NCBI RefSeq assembly: GCF_963678635.1
Contig: NC_087062.1
Location: 19,329,789-19,393,788, forward strand
Length of the DNA: 64,000 nt
Origin: Symsagittifera roscoffensis
Lineage: Eukaryota > Xenacoelomorpha > Acoela > Convolutidae
Direction: 5' to 3'
This document shows positions 46,201 through 56,801 of the stretch, one piece after another; positions within the stretch are counted from its first letter, which is position 1, and each line of letters begins with the position of its first letter. The notes beneath the pieces are model-generated. The model made no database searches and had not been told where the DNA came from. It saw only the letters and a program-made list of their open reading frames with translations. The position numbers and the translations under genes were made by a program.

Positions 46201-47348
46201 CCATCTTGACAAAAACACATAGTAGTAGGCAAAATCGAACATGCTCGCTATCAAAAGTGCTCTTGTAGGTAAATTGTTTGCAGTACTGCACAATTTTCAT
46301 CGTTTTTTAATTCCGTTATTTTTGTTCAAAAACCAGAGCACTAGAAGAATGAGATCAAGTTTACATCATCCCCCTAGATAGACCAAGTTAAGATCTTCCA
46401 CCAGGCGCGAATCTAGGAATTTCTCGAGGGGGGGGGGCGGATTTTCAAAAAAATTTCGAAAGTTTTGTTGACCTTTTTTTTAGGTCGACCAAATTACCAA
46501 ATTATTTTTCTGAACTCTCGCAAACCACTATAAAGACCCTGTTTTGGCCAAAATTTCAGCGCCGCAGTCAAATTTTTGAAAAACAGGCCAAAAATAGCGT
46601 TTTTAGACACTTTTTGGAAAATTTCGACCGAAAAATCGCTAATCGCTGCATGCAAATGCTCGATTATGATTGGCTGAAAATTTCTTAACTTAGAACCAAG
46701 TTAACATCCTCCTCCCAAACTGCTTTGGGGGGGGGGCAGGGTGTTAACTTGGTCCAAAGATTGTTTGAATCAACTTTTCCTACGTGAAATCTGCTGTATT
46801 AGCAATTTGTTTTTGTGTTTTCACGCGGAGTTAGGAACCTGAAAAAAAGCAAATACATGCAAGGGTTGCATGCGTTATGGTAAACCGCTACCAAATGACT
46901 GTTTATTTTTCAGGAATGTTTCTCAAACGAAATCATGAACCAGCGATGTTTGGGACTCGTTCAATTACTGGCCACGAGAATCGCCTATGAATCACTGAAA
47001 TCAGCCTCAAACATCGCCATCAGCATAAACTCCAGATTCGCTAAAATTGCACCTCTTTTAGCTTGTGGAGCTGGAGCTTTGAACTTTTTGTTCATCCCGA
47101 CTTTCAAAAACTACGTTGCCCAAAATTACTTCACTCCGGTAGTTTCCAAAAACAGATTGTTGCTGTGCAGGAGCGAAAAACCGGAAAAACGGTCCAAATC
47201 TTCACAAATTAGGTTGCAGGAAGAAAAATGTGCTATGTTGAAAACTGCGGTGAATTTTGTGAACAAAGTTGGTTTTCTGTTTAATTGTGGTTTTGTAGCT
47301 GCGCAGTGCTTCACAATTGCAACCTTGGCTTTAAAAACCAAAGGATAA
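39588..47348 (+). CDS. Two-exon gene, unrecognised protein with C-terminal hydrophobic segments
   Basis: Exon 1 is 39588-40250 (ATG at 39588, 221 codons) and exon 2 is 46914-47348 (144 codons plus TAA). The exon-1 donor AAG then GTTGTT and the exon-2 acceptor 'actgtttatttttcag' are both phase 0 and join to a 365-residue frame. The N-terminal ~200 residues are polar with many K, E, T and S and a stretch of paired cysteines (KECCSSGS). The C-terminal exon has two hydrophobic stretches (KIAPLLACGAGALNFLFIP, and GFLFNCGFVAAQCFTIATLA), so a membrane or organelle location is possible. The 6.66-kb intron is full of transposons. I do not recognise the family. Extra small exons inside the intron cannot be excluded. 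Confidence 0.65.
40419..40562. repeat. Near-perfect hairpin with ~50-bp arms
   Basis: 'ttttaagccataatcacacg' through 40469 is inverted at 40509-40562 with few mismatches, around a ~40-bp loop. The core 'gccataatcacacgtaa' also occurs, varied, at ~42048 and inverted at ~56136 and ~56642, so it is a repeat-family motif and not unique to this locus. Confidence 0.65.
41160..41672 (-). mobile_element. Full ~0.5-kb element, family 1
   Basis: On the minus strand it starts with 'ttgttccggctttctaagca' and ends with a diverged GTCGGAAC box and 'gatacgagcagtcttgatg'. The central 'gcgcgatatatttctcgc' is present. It is an uninterrupted reference for the broken copy at 43.0-45.0 kb. Confidence 0.65.
43630..43810. 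repeat. Short tandem repeat built on TGCGGAATCCGCA
   Basis: About eight variants of a 16-19-bp unit ('gcggaatccgcaactgtaa', 'gtggaatccgcaaattgtaa'). The core is a perfect odd palindrome around a central A/T, so single strands form small hairpins. Confidence 0.65.
43974..44240. repeat. Tandem repeat, ~68-bp unit
   Basis: 'gatcgatgaaatcc' followed by 'aatactgaact' and 'gacgatttgg' recurs at 43976, 44045 and 44190; a looser copy starts near 44352. It sits within the nested transposon. Confidence 0.6.
45200..46440. repeat. Direct tandem duplication, ~620-bp unit
   Basis: 45200-45815 and 45816-46440 share a continuous order of motifs ('catcatgcactgagggctga', 'tgccagatcttgacgatctt', 'ccaccaggcgcgaatctag'). 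Each unit ends near 'gaggggcggatt'. Divergence is moderate with small indels. Intronic to the gene at 39588-47348. Confidence 0.75.
46480..46640 (+). repeat. Dispersed repeat, copy also at 54.84-54.99 kb
   Basis: 'aatttttgaaaaacaggcca' and the surrounding ~150 bp match 54835-54990. The open frame in the second copy does not persist in this one, so it is not coding. Confidence 0.55.
46914..47348 (+). CDS. Exon 2 of the same gene
   Basis: Follows a strong acceptor at 46911-46913. The frame is open from the acceptor through the internal ATG at 46935 to TAA at 47346-47348. An AATAAA around 47726 could be its poly(A) signal. If the splice inferred here is wrong, the exon could be a separate 137-codon gene starting at 46935. 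Confidence 0.6.
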   Translation, partial: ECFSNEIMNQRCLGLVQLLATRIAYESLKSASNIAISINSRFAKIAPLLACGAGALNFLFIPTFKNYVAQNYFTPVVSKNRLLLCRSEKPEKRSKSSQIRLQEEKCAMLKTAVNFVNKVGFLFNCGFVAAQCFTIATLALKTKG

Positions 47349-48489
47349 AAGCTTTGAAGTCTTCTAATTTGTCAGATTTTCCGAGCTTTGCGGCCAAGTT
47401 ATTAAAAAACTGCCGCTTTAAAAACGTATCGAAAGTTTTCATACAGATAACGTAGTTTTTGGCGCGCGCGCCCTGAAATTTATTTTATATGACGCAAAAT
47501 TTTCCTAAATTGGCGTTTCTTAGATCCGTCACCGAATTTGAGCAATTAGTCTGCATACGAAAAACATTGAAGCCCCTTAACGTGAACAAAAGCTTAAATG
47601 ATGAAGTTTCTTCTACCGTAGAAGGAGGATGCATAATTTTAGCTTTTCCAGATTGACTTGCTTTCCGGATTTCCAAAAAAGTTTCTTCCTCGATGTTGTC
47701 ATTTATGCTTAGTCAAGTAAACACAAAATAAAACAAGAATTAGGACAAATAGCACAGTGTTCCGACGACAACCTTATAAAAATACAAAAAAGTTTTCACA
47801 AAATGGTGTCGTTTTTTTTCTGCATGTTGTGATAAGAAATCTGAACAAAACAATAAAAATTAGGCATATTTGAGAAGCATAGTAAAATAGGTCAATTGGA
47901 AAACAGTTTTTGAAGAAAAATGACAAGAAAAACGAAAAAAACTCAAACCGGTTTTTCTCGACACTGTGAAAATAAATTTTAAATTTATTATGTCGTTCAA
48001 ATCACGATTGCAAGGAATTTGATATGATGTATCATTCAACCCTGTCTATTGATAGTTTGTGGCTGATTTCGCATGAAAAAATGAAAAAACCAAAAAAAAA
48101 CTAAAACACCAGAATCGAAAGTGCCGCCCCATTTTCAATGGTCTGAAATTACTAATAATATACACAGGGAAGTTACATCAAAAGTTTTCAGTATACTTCT
48201 AAAAAAAAGATAACGAAAAGATAAGGCTGAAGTAGCTAGACCAGTGTTTAAAAACTGAAGCAGATTCAAAACGGTAGGGTGACAATTCGTAACAGGCGAC
48301 AATTCGTTACCAGCGACAGCTCGTAACAAGGCACTGGCAGGTCGACTCTGCTTGCTCCGTTTCGCTCGGCTGCGCTTACATCCGGCAAGAGGGCATTGGT
48401 GCGCAAAAATTAGTGTTTGCAGCTTAAATTTTTGTTACAAATTGTCACCTTTTACAAATTGTTGCTTGTTACGAATTTTTGCTTCACGA
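47349..48489. other. Non-coding, 3' flank of the two-exon gene
   Basis: Contains a hairpin/box remnant 'gcacagtgttccgacgac' at ~47753 of the foldback family, a GC palindrome 'ggcgcgcgcgcc' at ~47461, and a 17-bp inverted pair 'ggtgacaattcgtaaca' (~48277) against ~48433-48449. Confidence 0.45.
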
Positions 48490-49500
48490 TTCGAAACAAA
48501 TACAAACCAGTGCGATTCGGATCAAATATTACCCAGTGCGTGTCCAGCGAGAAAAATAGGAAATTTAAATTTAGAACTTGGCCTTTTAAGTGTCTGACGA
48601 AATTTTCAAGCGCTGGAAAAATACAGCTAAGCTGCTGATACTAGGACATCACCAAAAAGTTTGTATAATATAGAAAGACTTTTTAATTTTGATCTACTAG
48701 GTACTAGCATCCTATGTCATCAATTGTGATCGTAAATTATGATGACTCTTCGGCATGTGGCTTCTCAGTCACGGAGTTTATTTAGAAACTTCGTTACAAG
48801 AACAGTAAAAACCTGCCCCGATTAGCGTCGGCTTCGTCGTTGTATTGAACGCAGCTTTTTGATATCGCTTTACGAAAGGTTTTTCAACTAATTTTTGCAA
48901 CAAATGCCCCAGCTGTACTGAAAAAAGTGGACTGGCATTGCATTAGAAAAGTCCACTCGCAATTCACAAAATACACAGTTTGGCCTTGTAATGCTGAGCA
49001 ACTACAGCCAATTTAGTGTTAATAACGTAGTGATTAAAACAAATACAACCCAGTACGTGTCCATCGAGATAAATAAGAAAATTAAAATTATAACTCAGCC
49101 TTTTAACTGTCTGACGAAACTTTCGAGTACTCTTTTGCGCTGGAAAAATACATCTAAACTGCTCGTATCAGGACATTGCCAAAAAGTTTGTTGAACCTAA
49201 TTTTACAGGCAATAAAAAGTACAATAGATATACTTATTAATTTTGATCTATTAGGTACTAGCATCCTATGTCATCAATTGGGATCGTAAATTATGATGAT
49301 TCTATTGCATGTGGCTTCTCCTTCACGGAATTTAGTTAGAAGCCTCATTACAAGAACAGTATAAACTTGCTCCGATTGGTTTCGGCTTTGTCCTGTATTG
49401 CTTTCATCTTTTTGATAGCGTTTTAACGAAATGCTTTTCAACTAAATTTTGCAACAAATGCCCCAACTGTATTGAAAACAGTGGACTGGCATTGTATTAG
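48490..49500. repeat. Direct duplication, ~550-bp spacing
   Basis: 48490-48950 recurs at about 49020-49500 (for example 'gtactagcatcctatgtcat' at 48701 and 49255). A diverged single copy appears at 53200-53400. No coding frame survives between copies. Confidence 0.65.
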
Positions 49501-49579
49501 AAAAAACATTTGTGAAAATATCCCTTGAGCCGATCTCATAACGAGGCTAAATAAGCAAAGGTTAGGCGCACAATTTTGT

Positions 49580-50260
49580 GTCTGTATGTTCCTGAATTCC
49601 AGAGACAGATTTTTAAACAGATTAAAACTATGGCGAAACTATCAAAGAAAATAAAAGAAACAAAAAGAAGAACAGAGGCTCTCAATTAACAAAATACACA
49701 ATTTGGCCTCGTAATGCTGAGCAATTGCAGCCAATGTAATGCTAAAAACGTAGTGTTAAAAACAAATGCAATCCAGTGCGAGTCCATCGAGAGAAATAAG
49801 AAAGTTAAATTTAAAGCTCAGCCTATTTTGGCCATTGTGAAATGTTTAGAGTTTGAACCATTATGAGGCCAAACTGTGCACTGGATAGACACACACAAGT
49901 TTGGGTCTATATTTTCCTGAATTCCAGAGACAGATTTTTAAACAGATTAAAACTATGGCGAAACTATCAAAGAAAATAGAAGAAACAAAAAGAAGAACAG
50001 AAGCTCTCAATTCACAAAATACACTTTTTGGCCTCGCAATGCTGAGCAATTGCAGCCAATGTAATGCTAAAAACGTAGTGTTAAAAACAAATGCAACCCA
50101 GTGCGTGTCCATCGAGAGAAATAAGAAAGTTAAATTTAAAGCTCAGCCTATTTTGGCCATTGTGAAATGTTTAAAGTTTGAACCATTTTGAGGCCAAACT
50201 GTGCCTTGGATAGACACACACAAGTTTGGGTCTGTATTTTCCTGGATTCCAGAGACAAGA
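49580..50260. repeat. Tandem repeat, 325-bp unit, two full copies and a third start
   Basis: 'cctgaattccagagacagat' starts units at 49592 and 49917, and a variant starts a third at 50241. Each unit contains the 'tttggcctcgtaatg' end motif of the 43.46-44.93-kb element, so the array was probably built from that family. Confidence 0.7.
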
Positions 50261-51245
50261 CTTTGAACATGTCAAAACTTTGTTGAAACGATCAAAGAGA
50301 TTGAAATAACAAAAGAAAACAAAGGGAACGTCCTTGCTGCGGAATCCGTTTACAATTCGCAAAACACTTAGTGTGGCGTCGTAATGACTACCATTTAAGA
50401 GCTGATGCCATTTTTAAATAGAAGCTTGAACTTTTTTCTGAAAATTTGTTCCTTAAACTATAGAAACTTCAAGGTGTACCTACTTGACACTACGTTATTA
50501 GTAAATTTAGTAAATGTTGAGCCGAATCATTTTGCTGTTTAATGCAGTGCTGATTTAAATTAAACAAAAACAATTGACCATTGGGAACTTCAAACGCGTT
50601 TTTCTCAAATTGGGTTAAGATTAGACAAAAAAAGAAGAGAACAAAAACAGCGTTAGTTTTTACCAGAACTATCATTTTGCAATTCGTTTCGTTAAATTAG
50701 GAACCAAAATTCGTTAAATTAGGAACACTTGAGCTTCTTAAATAATTGATGACAAATTTTTATCAAAAAACGCCTCTTACACATCCCAACAAAGTTATAG
50801 AAAAATAAAATCATCAAAAATATGAGCAAAACGTGTAAAATTTGTTTTTAAACAAATCTTTTGAGTTTTGTTAAATAAAATTGACCTTTTTGACTGTCTT
50901 GCAGAATTATATTTTTATACGGATTTTTGAAGATGTTACTGTTCTAGAATTTTATTGAGCTCTGTAAGACAATTTTTCGGAAAAACTTTGTAATTAACTC
51001 GGGAGCTTAAGCTCAATTCTTAATAAACTAAAAAACCAAAATAACCCGCTTTTAAGGTACATTTTTAACATCGAATCAGCAAAATAAATAGCGCCCTGCT
51101 AATTTTGGTGAACACGGAAGAAGTTTTTATTGTCTTCACTTTTTGTCTTATTCTAACCCAATTTGAGAATAACCCGTTTGAAATTTCTAATATTGTTAGT
51201 TTTGCCCGGTTAATTTATGTCACCACTGTAGAACAAAAAGAAACA
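50261..51245. other. AT-rich non-coding stretch
   Basis: No supported gene. One more 'tgcggaatccgtttacaatt' at ~50339 and a direct pair 'attcgttaaattaggaac' near 50690-50730 are the only structures seen. Confidence 0.45.
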
Positions 51246-51735
51246 ACAAGGCTACTCGTATACAGGGCAAAGTCTTGAAAGTTCCGACAATTGCATAATC
51301 CATATCGAACAGTTTTTGGGAGAAAAGTTTTGAAAAACTAAAGTTTTTGGACAAAATCAAAGATCAAATGTGAAAATTTGGCTCGTACGAAATTAACAGG
51401 ACCAATTATCTTGCCTCCATTCAATTTTCAACGTTTTTTTTTGTGTGGGATAATTTGCCAAGCGTAAATAATTCGGGATACCCTAATAGCATTATGTATA
51501 AAATCCTAAAAGCGTATATAAATTAGTCCATAGCATGCCCAAATTGGCAATTTTCAAACTCTCATAACTTTGCAAAAAATGATCGGAGGAAAAGCATCTT
51601 TTCAAATTCGATATCTTCAATGGATAATCAATTTTTTTTTGTTAAAATCTATTATTTTGATCGCCAAAGCTTGACTGAATAAAAAAACATACCAAGCATA
51701 AATATACCGTTTTCTTCGAAAGTCGGAACAAAAAG
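51246..51735 (-). mobile_element. Second-family GTTCCGAC-type element, full length
   Basis: Begins 'ggctactcgtatacagggca', with 'gttccgacaattgc' inside, and ends 'cttcgaaagtcggaacaaa'. It is the best-preserved copy of the second family; relatives are at 16.7, 18.4 and 23.6 kb. Confidence 0.6.
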
Positions 51736-52054
51736 CGCTTTAAGCACTCCATGTTGATTCAACACTCCAATTCCAATTGTATGTAGTGGTTCCAAAAAAC
51801 CGAAATCAGCAATTGTATGTAGTGGTTTTCTTGCTAATGAGACCATTTTTTTCATGAAGGTTCGTTTTTAGTGTAAGTGTCCTAGAAAGAAAACTGAAAT
51901 CTTTACAAATAAGTGTTAAGAAAGTTTGTTGATTTAAATCAGCTGCAAAACGTGCCAAAACTTGCAAAAACAAAAAGCTTATCGAAAATACAAATGATAA
52001 GAAGAACAAAAAATTAACTCATAACATTAAAATTGCAAGGATTTGTGTAGGACA

Positions 52055-52637
52055 ATGTCAGACAATGTTGTGAGAGAAGTCAAGCTATGCTGTGACGAGA
52101 TGTGGAGTCAGTACTGTGAAGAAGAGATGCGACAAAGGTTGCAACAAGAGTGGGTCAGAAATTGTTAGCCAAAACTGAAGCAGATTCAAAAACAAAACTC
52201 GATGAGTGCCCCTATGAGTGTCTGAGTATGCTTTCCTATGTGTGCCTCTATGAGTGTCTGAGTATGCGTCCCTATATGTGCCCCTATAAGTGTCGGAGGG
52301 TGAGTGTGGTTTGGGGTTCTGTTTTAAGCTTTACTCTAAAAGTGGCGTTTTTTATTTATTCAATATGTATCTTTTTTCCTATGTTGATCTACTAGGAATT
52401 CACGTTTGAGAGTCCATTTGAAATCTTCGGGCAAATTGTTTCCTTTTTTCCCGATCGTATGCATAAATATCTTTTCGAATATTTTAGACCTACAAAGAAG
52501 AACAAAGTTTCTCTGAGTTCCTTCGGTGGAAATACGAATGGGGGCTACGCCTCAGAGGCCGTCAGAACTACCTGGCACTGGCTGACACGAACAGTAATCG
52601 TTTGAAGTCGGCCGACTCGCTGAAGGTGCATGAGTAA
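52055..52637 (+). CDS. Small two-exon gene, 82-residue protein
   Basis: Exon 1 is 52055-52153 (33 codons, MSDNVVREVKLCCDEMW and on). Exon 2 is 52488-52637 (49 codons and TAA). Donor TGG then GTCAGA and acceptor 'ttcgaatattttag' are both phase 0, and the joined product is charged and compositionally like a real protein (E/R/W/Y-rich: FSEFLRWKYEWGLRLRGRQN). No signal peptide or membrane segment. It could be a small soluble adaptor or assembly factor, but I recognise no family. An alternative donor AGA then GTGGGT gives a shorter, less convincing frame. The intron contains a minisatellite. Confidence 0.5.
52209..52305 (+). repeat. Minisatellite inside the small gene's intron
   Basis: 'cctatgagtgtctgagtatg' (52209), then the same with ct for cc (52247), then a third diverged unit 'ccctataagtgtcggaggg' (~52282), with 'cctatgtgtgcc'-like spacers, in units of ~38 bp. 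Confidence 0.6.
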
Positions 52638-52779
52638 GGGGAACTGATGAACTAGAAAAAACTGTAATTTTGTACTTATAGCTTAAACTTAATTTAAATT
52701 AGGTATTTACTGTGTTTTCATGCAGATTAGCTAACTTATAACCCATTATATTTGATTTTTTTACGAGGTAATAATTTGA

Positions 52780-53010
52780 TAGACGAAGGTATTATAATTT
52801 ATTATAAAAGATTATAAGAGATTATAAGAGATTGTAAGAGATTATAAGAGATTTTCGGAAAAATTATAATCAATTATAATTGATTATAATTTATTATAAT
52901 CTCACGAAAAATTTTATCATTATAATGGATTATAAATCGTTAGAACACCTAAATTTGGCGCTTATAATTAAGTATAATCTTTTTAAAAGTACAATTATAA
53001 TGGTAATGTA
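52780..53010. repeat. ATTATAAGAG tandem repeat and TATAAT-rich tract
   Basis: About five copies of a 10-bp unit 'attataagag' (52800-52850) are followed by overlapping 'attataat' palindromes. A related tract 'aatcgattataatcaatttt' lies at 38400-38550, near the MITEs there. Confidence 0.6.
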
Positions 53011-53437
53011 ATCGATTATTTTTTTTTACTGAGTGTGGGTGCTCTTATCAGTATATCGCCCAAAAGTCCTGTCAACCTTTGAGTTGTTCAAAGTAAGTTT
53101 TTTGATCAAAAACTACGTTACAATTTTTCAAAGTTATCTTTGAGAAATTGAAAAAACTTTTGAAATCAATTTCACAACAGTAGCTATGTAGAAAAAATTT
53201 TGAAAAAGCAGTAGCTATGTTTATTAAACTTGATCTGTTTGGCTACTAGCTCCATAATTTATCAGTGTCGTGGTATACCGCGGTGAATCTTTGGTCTGTG
53301 GCTCCTAATCTATATTGAAGTCGAGCTGATAAAAATTGCGTCACGAAATCTAATTACGAATCTCTAAAAAAGCAGTAAAATAGTTTCAGCTTCTTCCTGC
53401 CTTGAATGTTGCTTAATTATCTTCAAAAAGACTTTTT

Positions 53438-53656
53438 GGCTCTTTTCCAGTTTTCCATCCTCCTCGAAAAATTACAAAACAAAACTTCTCAAAAACTGTT
53501 CACACGGCATTTTGCATGTTAAAAATGCCGTAAACATTTGTTCACCTGTTCAAGCTCACACGTTTTAACGCAGTTTATAACATAAAAAGTCATTTTAAGT
53601 AGACTTTCATATATTGAATTTCAGAAAATATCAAAGGGGGGAACTGGAAAAGAGCC
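53438..53656. mobile_element. MITE with GGCTCTTTTCCAGTT terminal inverted repeats
   Basis: 219 bp, opposite orientation to 38687-38906 internally. Ends are 'ggctcttttccagttttcc' and 'ggaactggaaaagagcc'. Flanked by gacttttt and gatttttt (7 of 8 identical), supporting an 8-bp target duplication. Confidence 0.7.
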
Positions 53657-54315
53657 GATTTTTTTTTGCAAACTTGTACAAAAGATTGTCCAAACTGCAT
53701 TAAAAATTTGAACTGGTTTTATTAAAAAAATGGTGCTAATGTAAAAAAGCTTTAAGCCGATCTGACCAACTACGGCCAACAAAGCTACAAAAAGTATCAA
53801 TTTACTCGAGAAGTTGAACCAAAAAGATTGATGATGACACAAAAAACTCACGTTCTTGAAAACATGGATTAAGCAGATTGTTTTAGCGAAACCTTGACAG
53901 TTTGAACTTTCCTTCAAAATTTTTGATACTACTACTGGATAAAACTTAATAATTTGAAAATGATCCTTCTGAATTTATGTAAAATACGAAGTGTAAGAAA
54001 TACGATTGGAGAAAAAATATTTTAATTCATCCCACATGTATCAATTCTGAGTTGAATTAGTTTGTCGTCTAATAGAACAAAAAAAGTGCGCTTTTTTAAT
54101 GTAATTTTTATGACTGTCAAGCAAATTTTTTTTCCAGCTGTCTAAATTTAGCATAAATATTCATCACCTTTCACTTTTGGCGGCAAATTTTCTTTTTATC
54201 TTCCAGAATTGAAAGTCATATTTTGAAGTCATTGCTTACGCGTGAACAAATCAATTCATTGTCAATCATTTTTCAGTTAAATAGTTAATTTTTTTGGAGA
54301 AAATCATCAATCAAA
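53657..54315. other. Non-coding; presumed upstream region of the 54.3-kb exon
   Basis: AT-rich with no gene on either strand. The last ~100 bp would be promoter/5' UTR for the plus-strand exon at 54316. No clear TATA element. Confidence 0.4.
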
Positions 54316-54480
54316 ATGGGAAAAGACGGTCAGTGTGTGCCCGGTGGTGACGCTAAGAGGTTCATCTGTTGCCATCCATATTTGGCAGGGGCTGTGTGGC
54401 TTCCTACTATTGCCACTGGAGCAGCTTTGGCCGTGGACTGTGTCTGCTGCTGTCTGGAATGTGGGCCGGAGGGAATCAGG
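54316..54480 (+). CDS. First exon of a small cysteine-rich membrane protein
   Basis: ATG in good context (aaaATGg) and 55 codons ending at donor AGG then GTTAGT (phase 0). The peptide has a Cys-rich entry (FICCHPYL), a hydrophobic segment of ~22 residues (AGAVWLPTIATGAALAV) and a CVCCCLEC cluster, which suggests a membrane-inserted, possibly palmitoylated protein. Later exons were not found before 56.8 kb and may lie beyond the retrotransposon. If the donor is not used, the frame closes at 54513 as a 65-residue protein. Family not recognised. Confidence 0.5.
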
Positions 54481-55688
54481 GTTAGTTGTGAGTTCCACGA
54501 GCAAGGTGTTTAACTTATCTTTCGAGCAAACCGTCGGACCACCAGAGGTTAAAGTAGAAAAGGGTAGAATGACAAAGGGTAGATTGGAATAAGGTAGACT
54601 ATCATGGAATTTTTTCCAGTTTTTTCCAGTTTGTTCCTTCAAATTTTTTCAGTTTTTTCTAATTAGTCACGCTTAAAAGCTGGCTTAGAAAATGATTTCC
54701 TAATAGTAGTCTTGCTTCTAGAAAGTTTTTCTTATTGCGTCATCTTTATTGCATCAGAAGATGAATAGCGAGATTAAAAACAAATAAAAACCTCAAATTG
54801 AAAACAAATATTTTCTCAAATTGAAAACAAAAAAATCGACCTTTTTTTTACTTGGACCAAATTGGTTTTCTGAGCTCTCTTAAAGCTCTACAAAGACCGT
54901 GCTTTGGCCAAATGTTATGCGCCGCAGGCAAATTTTTGAAAAACAGGCCAAAAAAGGCGTTTTTAGGCATTTTTTTGGAAAACTTTGACCAAAAAATTGC
55001 GTTTTTTCGGCGCGCGCTTCTCCCTCAAAATTAGAAAATTATGGCGCAGAAGGCGCAATTAGAAAAAAAAACATTTAGAGTCAGCCAGCCAAAAATGGAT
55101 GTCTCAAAATAGTACAAAGGGAGAATTTTTGGGACGGTAGGGAGACGAATCCCTAAGAAAAAGGCGTACGCCCCCGCCTTCTCCCCCCCCTAAGTCCGCT
55201 GGTGCAAAGAACCGTCAACCCAAATGCGCAGTAGAAAAAAAAAACATTTCAGTTGATCAAAAAGTTGAAAAATAGCAAAAAACCAACTATTCAAATTTGG
55301 GGAAAAGTCTAAAAAATTATCTAGACAAAGTTTCGAGATGCAATCTTTTCTCAATCTTATCTTCAATGACCTATTTTTTCAAATTTCTCAAAAATTTTTT
55401 ATCAGTTCAATAATTTTAATCTTATATTTTCTAATCAACAACATCACGGCTGCTAGTTTGTCGAAAACGTCTAAATTATACGGACTCTGATAACTCTTAA
55501 GTGTTTACTTAGCCGTTTTGGACTGGGTTGGTCAAAACCAATCATGCTCGGTCAAACTTCATCCGACATCCTTTTGCTTTGGTCAAATATAGCCATTCGT
55601 TTTGTAACGAATTGGTCGAAACGTGGCGTTATAAGTAAGGCCAGTAGAATCTACTAAGCAATTGTCAAACCTTGTAATTTGTTCTTAG
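54481..55688. other. Non-coding, probable intron
   Basis: Holds the second copy of the 46.5-kb dispersed repeat (54835-54990), a C-rich tract near 55170-55190 and AT-rich spacer. No exon with splice sites in frame with the 54.3-kb exon could be recognised. Confidence 0.45.
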
Positions 55689-56801
55689 TCCGGATGAGAA
55701 ACACGCTTTAGGAAGAATTATTTTTTAAAATTGAACATAGATTGCTTGATTTCTCAGCAACTTTAACCATCTGATACCCTGGCTTGAGCAAAAATGCTAG
55801 TCATACAGTTTTCATATCTGGAAAAATGCTAGTCATACTTTTTTCATGCAACTCCAAAAGTACAGAAAATTGCATGAAAGGTCTATGATCAGTGATTTTT
55901 CAAATGTAGAAACTGTATGACTAGCATTTTCAACTTTATGACTAGCATTTCTAAACGTGGAAACAGTTGACTAACAACTGTATGACTAGTCTCAGTTCTG
56001 TCTTAAGCAAATGATATACTGAAAGTATCAAACCTTTAAATAACGGCCAAAATTTTTCAACGGTATTTTTTTTGATTTTTTCACCCCCCAACGCCCAAAG
56101 TTCTAAATTTTCTATCTTTACAATTGTCTTGCGTGTTACTATGGCAGAATGCGTAATGTTAAGAAGTAAGTTATGAAGAACAGAATTGTTCACAGTAACT
56201 AGGATGAGAAAAACGCTTAGAAAGAATTATATTTAAAAATTGAACATAGATTTCTTGATTTCTCAGCAACTTTAACCATCTGATACCCCGGCTTGACCAA
56301 AAACGCTAGTCATACAGTTTTCATATATGGAAAAATGCTAGTTCTACTCTTTTCATGCAACTCCAAAAGTACAGAAAATTGCATGAAAGGTCTATGATTA
56401 GTGATTTTTCAAATGTGGAAACTGTATGACTAGCATTTTCAACTTTATGACTAGCATTTCTAAACGTGGAAACAGTTGACTAACAACTGTATGACTAGTC
56501 TCAGTTCTGTCTTAAGCAAATTATATAGTGAAAGTACCAAACATTTAAATAATGGCCAAAATTTTTCAACGGTACTTTTTTTTGACTTTTTTCACTCCCC
56601 AACGCCCAAAATTCTAAATTTTCCATCTTATCAATTGTCTTGCGTGTTACTATGGCCGAATGCGTAATGTTTAGAGGTAAGTTATGAAGAACAAAATAGT
56701 TCACAATAGTTAGGATGAGAAAAACGCTTTAGGAAGAATTATAATTAAAAATTGAATAAAGATTTCTTGATTTCTCAGCAACTTTAACACTCTGATACCC
56801 C
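55689..56801. repeat. 511-bp tandem repeat, two copies and a truncated third
   Basis: Unit starts ('ggatgagaaa-acgctt') at about 55692, 56201 and 56713. Each unit contains an inverted pair around 'aaatgctagtcatacagttt'. The third copy stops inside 'gataccccgg' at ~56801, where the BEL-type element begins. Its remainder should lie beyond the right edge of the window. Confidence 0.75.
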
